DNA from: Siphonodentalium dalli
Lineage: Eukaryota > Mollusca > Scaphopoda > Gadilida > Siphonodentaliidae
Direction: 5' to 3'
NCBI GenBank assembly: GCA_032622095.1
Contig: CP136061.1
Coordinates: 14,647,287 to 14,711,286, forward strand
DNA length: 64,000 bases
Both the position numbers and the translations under genes were made by a program. Each line of letters opens with the position of its first letter. Positions within the stretch are counted from its first letter, which is position 1. The notes beneath the pieces are model-generated. The model made no database searches. It saw nothing but the letters and a program-made list of their open reading frames with translations, and was not told the origin of the DNA. Below, in pieces: positions 55,801 through 64,000 of this stretch.

Positions 55801-58800
55801 GACTCAGACTCTACCATTATAATTATGACAGCCTGGGTCATGCCCATACATATCGGACTCAGACTCTACCATTGTAATTATGACAGCCGGGGTCATGCCC
55901 ATACATATCGGACTCAGACTCTACCACTGTAATTATGACAGCCCGGGTCATGCCCATACATATCGGACTCAGACTCTACCACTGTAATTATGACAGACTG
56001 GGTCATGCCCATACATATCGGACTCAGACTCTACCATTATAATTATGACAGCCTGGGTCATGTCCGTGTATATCGGACTCAGACTCTACCATTGTAATTA
56101 TGACAGCCTGTGTCATGCCCATACATATCGGACACAGACTCTACCATTGTAATTATGACAGCCTGGGTCATGCCCATACATATCGGACTTAGACTCTACC
56201 ATTATAATTATGACAGCCTGGGTCATGCCCATAGATATCGGACTCAGACTCTACCATTATAATTATGACAGCCTGGGTCATGCCCATACATATCGGACTC
56301 AGACTCTACCATTCTAATTATGACAGCCTGGGTCATGCCCGTGTATATCAGACTCAGACTCTACCATTGTAATTATGACAGCCTGGGTCATGCTCATACA
56401 TATCGGACTCAGACTCTACCATTGTAATTATGACAGCCTGGGCCATGCCCATACATATCGGACTCAGACTCTACCATTCTAATTATGACACCCTGGGTCA
56501 TGCCCGTACATATCGAACTCAGACACTACCATTATAATTATGACAGCCTGGGTCATGCCCGTACATATCGCACTCAGACACTACCATTATAATTCTGACA
56601 GCCTGGGTCATGGCCATACATATCGGACTCAGACTCTACCATTATAATTATGACAGCCTGGGTCATGCCCATACATATCGGACTCAAACTATATCATTGT
56701 AATTACGACAGCCTGGGTCATGCCCATACATATCGGAGTCAGACTCTACCATTGTAATTACGACGGCCTGGGTCATGCCCATACATATCGGACTCAGAAT
56801 CTACCATTGTATTTATGACAGGTTGGGTCATGCTCATATATATCGGACTCAGACTCTACCATTATAATTATGACAGCCTGGATCATGCCCATACATATCG
56901 GACTCAGACTCTACCATTGTAATTATGACAGCCTGGATCATGCCCGTACATATCGGACTCAGACTCTACCATTATAATTACGACAGCCTGGGTCATGACC
57001 ATACATATCGGACTCAGACTCTACCATTATAATTATGACAGCCTGGGTAATGCCCGTGTATATCGGACTCAGACTCTACCATTGTAATTATGACAGCCTG
57101 GGTCATGCCCATACATATCGGACTCAGACTCGACCATTATAATTATGACAGCCTGGGTCATGCCCATACATATCGGACTCAGACTCTACCATTGTAATTA
57201 TGACAGCCTGGGTCAAGCCCATACATATCGGACTCAGAATCTACCATTGTAATTATGACAGCCTGAGTCATGCCCGTGTATATCGGACTCAGACTCGACC
57301 ATTATAATTATGACAGCCTGGGTCATGCCCATACATATCGGACTCAGACTCAACCATTGTAATTATGAAAGCCGGGGTCATGCCCATACATATCAGACTA
57401 AGACTATACCATTATAATTATGACAGCCTGGGTCATGCCCATACATATCGGACTCAGACTCTACCATTATAATTATGACAGCCTGGGTCATGCCCGTGTA
57501 TATCGGACTCAGGCTCTACCATTATAATTATGACAGCCTGGGTCATGCCCATACATATCGGACTCAGAATCTACCATTGTAATTATGACAGCCTGGGTCA
57601 TGCCCGTGTATATCGGACTCAGACTCGACCATTATAATTTTGACAGCCTGTGTCATGTCCGTGCATATCGGACTCAGACTCTACCATTATAATTATGACA
57701 GCCCGGGTCATGCCCATACATATCGGACTCAGACTCTACCATTATAATTATGACAGCCTGTGTCATGCCCATACATATCGGACTCAGACTCTACCATTGT
57801 AATTATGACAGCCTGGGTCATGCCCGTGTATATCGGACTCAGACTCTTCCATTATAATTATGACAGCCCGGGTCATGCCCATACATATCGGACTCAGACT
57901 CTACCATTATAATTATGACAGCCTGGGTCATGCCCATACATATCGGACTCAGACTCTACCATTGTAATTATGACAGCCTGGGTCATGCCCATACATATCG
58001 GACTCAGGCTCTACCATTATAATTATGACAGCCCGAGTCATTCACATACATATCGGACCCAGACTCTGCCATTATAATTATGACAGTCTCGATCATGCCG
58101 TGCATATCGGACTCAGAATCTGCCATTATAATTATGACAGCCTGGGTCATGCCCATACATATCGGACTCAGACTCTACCATTGTAATTATGACAGTCTCG
58201 GTCATGCCCGTGCATATCGGACTCAGACTCTACCATTATAATTATGACAGCCTGGGTCATGCCCATAAATATCGGACTCAGACTATACCATTGTAATTAT
58301 GACAGCCTGGGTCATGCCCATACATATCGGACTCAGACTCTACCATTACAATTATGACAGCCCGGGTCATGCCCATACATATCGGACTCAGACTCTACCA
58401 TTGTAATTATGACAGCCTGGGTCATGCCCATACATATCGGACTCAGACTCTACCATTATAATTATGACAGCCTGGGTAATGCCCGTGTATATCGGACTCA
58501 GACTCTACCATTGTAATTATGACAGCCTGTGTCATGCCCATACATATCGGACTCAGACTCTACCATTGTAATTATGACAGCCTGGGTCATGCCCATACAT
58601 ATCGGACTCAGACTCTACCATTATAATTATGACAGCCCGGGTCATGCCCATACATATCGGACTCAGACTCTACCATTATAATTATGACAGCCTGGGTCAT
58701 GCCCATACATATCGGACTCAGACTCTACCATTGTAATTATGACAGCCTGAGTCATGCCCGTGTATATCGGACTCAGACTCGACCATTATAATTATGACAG

Positions 58801-61800
58801 CCTGGGTCATGCCGATACATATCGGACTCAGACTCTACCATTGTAATTATGAAAGCCGGGGTCATGCCCATACATATCAGACTAAGACTATACCATTATA
58901 ATTATGACAGCCTGGGTCATGCCCATACATATCGGACTCAGACTCTACCATTATAATTATGACAGCCTGGGTCATGCCCGTGTATATCGGACTCAGGCTC
59001 TACCATTATAATTATGACAGCCTGGGTCATGCCCATACATATCGGACTCAGAATCTACCATTGTAATTATGACAGCCTGAGTCATGCCCGTGTATATCGG
59101 ACTCATACTCGACCATTATAATTTTGACAGCCTGTGTCATGTCCGTGCATATCGGACTCAGACTCTACCATTATAATTATGACAGCCCGGGTCATGCCCA
59201 TACATATCGGACTCAGACTCTACCATTATAATTATGACAGCCTGTGTCATGCCCATACATATCGGACTCAGACTCTACCATTGTAATTATGACAGCCTGG
59301 GTCATGCCCGTGTATATCGGACTCAGACTCTACCATTATAATTATGACAGCCCGGGTCTTGCCCATACATATCGGACTCAGACTCTACCATTATAATTAT
59401 GACAGCCTGGGTCATGCCCATACATATCGGACTCAGACTCTACCATTATAATTATGACAGCCTGGGTCATGCCCATACATATCGGACTCAGACTCTACCA
59501 TTGTAATTATGACAGCCTGGGTCATGCCCATACATATCGGACTCAGGCTCTACCATTATAATTATGACAGCCCGAGTCATGCCAATACATATCGGACCCA
59601 GACTCTGCCATTATAATTATGACAGTCTCGATCATGACGTGCATATCGGACTCAGAATATGCCATTATAATTATGACAGCCTGGGTCATGCCCATACATA
59701 TCGGACTCAGACTCTACCATTGTAATTATGACAGTCTCGGTCATGCCCGTGCATATCGGACTCAGACTCTACCATTATAATTATGACAGCCCGAGTCATG
59801 CCCATACATATCGGACCCAGACTCTGCCATTATAATTATGACAGTCTCGATCATGCCGTGCATATCGGACTCAATATCTGCCATTATAATTATGACAGCC
59901 CGGGTCATGCCCATACATATCGGACTCAGACTCTACCATTATAATTATGACAGCCTGGGTCATGCCCATACATATCGGACTCAGACTCTACCATTCTAAT
60001 TATGACAGCCTGGGTCATGCCCGTGTATATCAGACTCAGACTCTACCATTGTAATTATGACAGCCTGGGTCATGCTCATACATATCGGACTCAGGCTCTA
60101 CCATTGTAATTATGACAGCCTGGGTCATGCCCATACATATCGGACTCAGACTCTACCATTCTAATTATGACAGCCTGGGTCATGCCCGTACATATCGAAC
60201 TCAGACACTACCATTATAATTATGACAGCCTGGGTCATGCCCGTACATATCGGACTCAGACACTACCATTATAATTATGACAGCCTGGGTCATGGCCATA
60301 CATATCGGAGTCAGACTCTACCATTGTAATTACGACAGCCTGGGTCATGCCCATACATATCGGACTCAGAATCTACCATTGTATTTATGACAGCCTGGGT
60401 CATGCTCATACATATCGGACTCAGACTCTACCATTATAATTATGACAGCCTGGATCATGCCCATACATATCGGACTCAGACTCTACCATTGTAACTATGA
60501 CAGCCTGGATCATGCCCGTACATATCGGAGTCAGACTCTACCATTATAATTATGACAGCCTGGGTCATGACCATACATATCGTACTCAGACTCTACCATT
60601 ATAATTATGACAGCCTGGGTCATGACCATACATATCGGACTCAGACTCTACCATTATAATTATGACAGCCTGGGTAATGCCCGTGTATATCGGACTCAGA
60701 CTCTACCATTGTAATTATGACAGCCTGGGTCATGCCCATACATATCGGACTCAGACTCGACCATTATAATTATGACAGCCTGGGTCATGCCCATACATAT
60801 CGGACTCAGACTCTACCATTATAATTATGACAGCCTGGGTCATGCCCATACATATCGGACTCAGACTCTACCATTGTAATTATGACAGTCTGGGTCATGC
60901 CCATACATATCGGACTCAGAATCTACCATTGTATTTATGACAGCCTGGGTCATGCTCATACATATCGGACTCAGACTCTACCATTATAATTATGACAGCC
61001 TGGATCATGCCCATACATATCGGACTCAGACTCTACCATTGTAATCATGACAGCCTGGATCATGCCCGTACATATCGGACTCAGACTCTACCATTATAAT
61101 TACGACAGCCTGGGTCATGACCATACATATCGGACTCAGACTCTACCATTATAATTATGACAGCCTGGGTCAAGCCCATACATATCGGACTCAGAATCTA
61201 CCATTGTAATTATGACAGCCTGATTCATGCCCGTGTATATCGGACTCAGACTCGACCATTATAATTATGACAGCCTGGGTCATGCCCATACATATCGGAC
61301 TCAGACTCTACCATTATAATTATGACAGCCTGGGTCATGCCGGTGTATATCGGACTCAGGCTCTACCATTATAATTATGACAGCCTGGGTCATGCCCATA
61401 CATATCGGACTCAGAATCTACCATTGTAATTATGACAGCCTGAGTCATGCCCGTGTATATCGGACTCAGACTCGACCATTATAATTATGACAGCCTGTGT
61501 CATGTCCGTGCATATCGGACTCAGACTCTACCATTATAATTATGACAGCCCGGGTCATGCCCGTACATATCGGACTCAGACTCTACCATTATAATTATGA
61601 CAGCCTGGGTCATGCCCATACATATCGGACTCAGACTCTACCATTGTAATTATGACAGCCTGGGTCATGCCCATACATATCGGACTCAGAATCTACCATT
61701 GTATTTATGACAGCCTGGGTCATGCTCATACATATCGGACTCAGACTCTACCATTATAATTATGACAGCCTGGATCATGCCCATACATATCGGACTCAGA

Positions 61801-64000
61801 CTCTACCATTGTAATCATGACAGCCTGGATCATGCCCGTACATATCGGACTCAGACTCTACCATTATAATTACGACAGCCTGGGTCATGACCATACATAT
61901 CGGACTCAGACTCTACCATTATAATTATGACAGCCTGGGTCAAGCCCATACATATCGGACTCAGAATCTACCATTGTAATTATGACAGCCTGATTCATGC
62001 CCGTGTATATCGGACTCAGACTCGACCATTATAATTATGACAGCCTGGGTCATGCCCATACATATCGGACTCAGACTCTACCATTATAATTATGACAGCC
62101 TGGGTCATGCCGGTGTATATCGGACTCAGGCTCTACCATTATAATTATGACAGCCTGGGTCATGCCCATACATATCGGACTCAGAATCTACCATTGTAAT
62201 TATGACAGCCTGAGTCATGCCCGTGTATATCGGACTCAGACTCGACCATTATAATTATGACAGCCTGTGTCATGTCCGTGCATATCGGACTCAGACTCTA
62301 CCATTATAATTATGACAGCCCGGGTCATGCCCGTACATATCGGACTCAGACTCTACCATTATAATTATGACAGCCTGGGTCATGCACGTACATATCGGAC
62401 TCAGACTCTACCATTGTAATTATGACAGCCTGGGTCATGCCCGTGTATATCGGACTCAGACTCTACCATTATAATTATGACAGCCCGGGTCATGCCCATA
62501 CATATCGGACTCAGACTCTACCATTATAATTATGACAGCCTGGGTCGTGCCCATACATATCGGACTCAGACTCTACCATTATAATTATGACAGCCTGGGT
62601 CATGCCCATACATATCGGACTCAGACTCTACCATTGTAATTATGACAGCCTGGGTCATGCCCATACATATCGGACTCAGGCTCTACCATTATAATTATGA
62701 CAGCCCGAGTCATGCCCATACATATCGGACCCAGACTCTGCCATTATAATTATGACAGTCTCGATCATGCCGTGCATATCGGACTCAGAATCTGCCATTA
62801 TAATTATGACAGCCTGGGTCATGCCCATACATATCGGACTCAGACTCTACCATTGTAATTATGACAGTCTCGGTCATGCCCGTGCATATCGGACTCAGAC
62901 TCTACCATTATAATTATGACAGCCTGGGTCATGCCCATACATATCGGACTCAGACTATACCATTGTAATTATGACAGCCTGTGTCATGCCCATACATATC
63001 GGACTCAGACTCTACCATTACAATTATGACAGCCCGGTTCATGCCCATACATATCGGACTCAGACTCTACCATTGTAATTATCACAGCCTGGGTCATGCC
63101 CGTGTATATCGGACTCAGACTCTACCATTGTAATTATGACAGTCTCGATCATGCCGTGCATATCGGACTCAGAATCTGCCATTATAATTATGACAGCCTG
63201 GTTCATGCCCATACATATCGGACTCAGACTCTACCATTGTAATTATGACAGTCTCGGTCATGCCCGTGCATATCGGACTCAGACTCTACCATTATAATTA
63301 TGACAGCCTGGGTCATGCCCATACATATCGGACTCAGACTATACCATTGTAATTATGACAGCCTGGGTCATGCCCATACATATCGGACTCAGACTCTACC
63401 ATTACAATTATGACAGCCCGGGTCATGCCCATACATATCGGACTCAGACTCTACCATTGTAATTATGACAGCCTGGGTCATGCCCATACATATCGGACTC
63501 AGACTCTACCATTATAATTATGACAGCCTGGGTAATGCCCGTGTATATCGGACTCAGACTCTACCATTGTAATTATGACAGCCTGTGTCATGCCCATACA
63601 TATCGGACTCAGACTCTACCATTGTAATTATGACAGCCTGGGTCATGCCCATACATATCGGACTCAGACTCTACCATTATAATTACGACAGCCTGGGTCA
63701 TGACCATACATATCGGACTCAGACTCTACCATTATAATTATGACAGCCTGGATCATGCCCATACATATCGGACTCAGACTCTACCATTATAATCATGACA
63801 GCCTGGATCATGCCCGTTCATATCGGACTCAGACTCTACCATTATAATTATGACAGCCTGGGTCATGACCATACATATCGGACTCAGACTCTACCATTAT
63901 AATTATGACAGCCTGGGTCAAGCCCATACATATCGGACTCATAATCTACCATTGTAATTATGACAGCCTGATTCATGCCCGTGTATATCGGACTCAGACT
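52890..64000. repeat. 55-bp satellite, about 200 copies, continuing past the window
   Basis: Unit GGACTCAGACTCTACCATTA + TAATTATGACAGCCTGGGTC + ATGCCCATACATATC. Common variants are CATTGTAATTA, CCCGTGTATATC, CTCGACC and AGAATCTACC; a 54-base form contains TCGATCATGCCGTGCATATC. Rare variants recur in register: 2420 bases apart (44 units; about 53520-55000 versus 55940-57420), about 1484-1539 bases apart (57300-58100 versus 58780-59640) and 770 bases apart (14 units; about 60850-61600 versus 61620-62380). Over 11 kb with no interruption by other elements. No coding frame. Confidence 0.98.

Noticed and set aside
52890..64000. Regularly spaced repeats suggesting a CRISPR array
   Set aside because: The units are directly contiguous 55-mers without unique spacers, and the rest of the window is eukaryotic, so it is a satellite.

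Overview
This is an AT-rich stretch of a eukaryotic, almost certainly invertebrate animal genome. No intact multi-exon gene, operon or bacterial signature is visible. The assignment rests on decayed CR1/L2-type non-LTR retrotransposons, tRNA-derived SINEs, piggyBac-like and hAT-like MITEs, a broken Toll-like receptor and a globin-type exon. I cannot name the phylum; a marine invertebrate (mollusc, annelid, brachiopod, lancelet or similar) would fit.

Layout. 0-2.1 kb: a foldback element with two hairpins and an 8-bp target duplication, a 43-bp tandem array, and a tandemly duplicated hairpin repeat. 2.9-5.5 kb: interspersed repeat X, a globin-like exon (minus strand), a 26-bp array and a reverse-oriented SINE. 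6-12 kb: hairpins, a 20-copy 36-bp array, repeat W, the 3' end of a non-LTR element and a 30-bp array. 12-16 kb: a nested wreck, in which a minus-strand endonuclease + reverse transcriptase element is broken by repeat W (which itself carries a TTAA-flanked MITE) and by a second, hairpin-bearing insertion. 16.5-18.7 kb: a Toll-like receptor pseudogene (leader, LRRs, Cys-rich cap, membrane segment, TIR) with a 43-bp array in its ectodomain. 19.5-21.2 kb: a 29/30-bp array. 22 kb: a second SINE of the same family. 24-31 kb and 51 kb: five copies of a double-hairpin piggyBac-like MITE, plus two more retrotransposon ends, one of which has a 35-bp array growing inside its coding sequence. 34.2-37.2 kb: a large hAT-like foldback element containing a truncated non-LTR copy and sitting at the edge of a 71-bp array. 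40-43.5 kb: a 44-bp array (about 54 copies) between two copies of a unique block. 45.8-47.1 kb: a 68-bp array. 52.9-64.0 kb: a 55-bp satellite (about 200 copies, running off the window) with higher-order duplications.

Nothing here works as a gene pathway. The window is a repeat-dense accessory region, with roughly 30% in tandem arrays. Its most informative contents are relics (TLR, globin, retrotransposons) and structural events: nested insertions with recoverable empty sites, arrays seeded from single-copy sequence, and several unrelated families that all build long hairpins. I did not find a convincing new multi-gene system.
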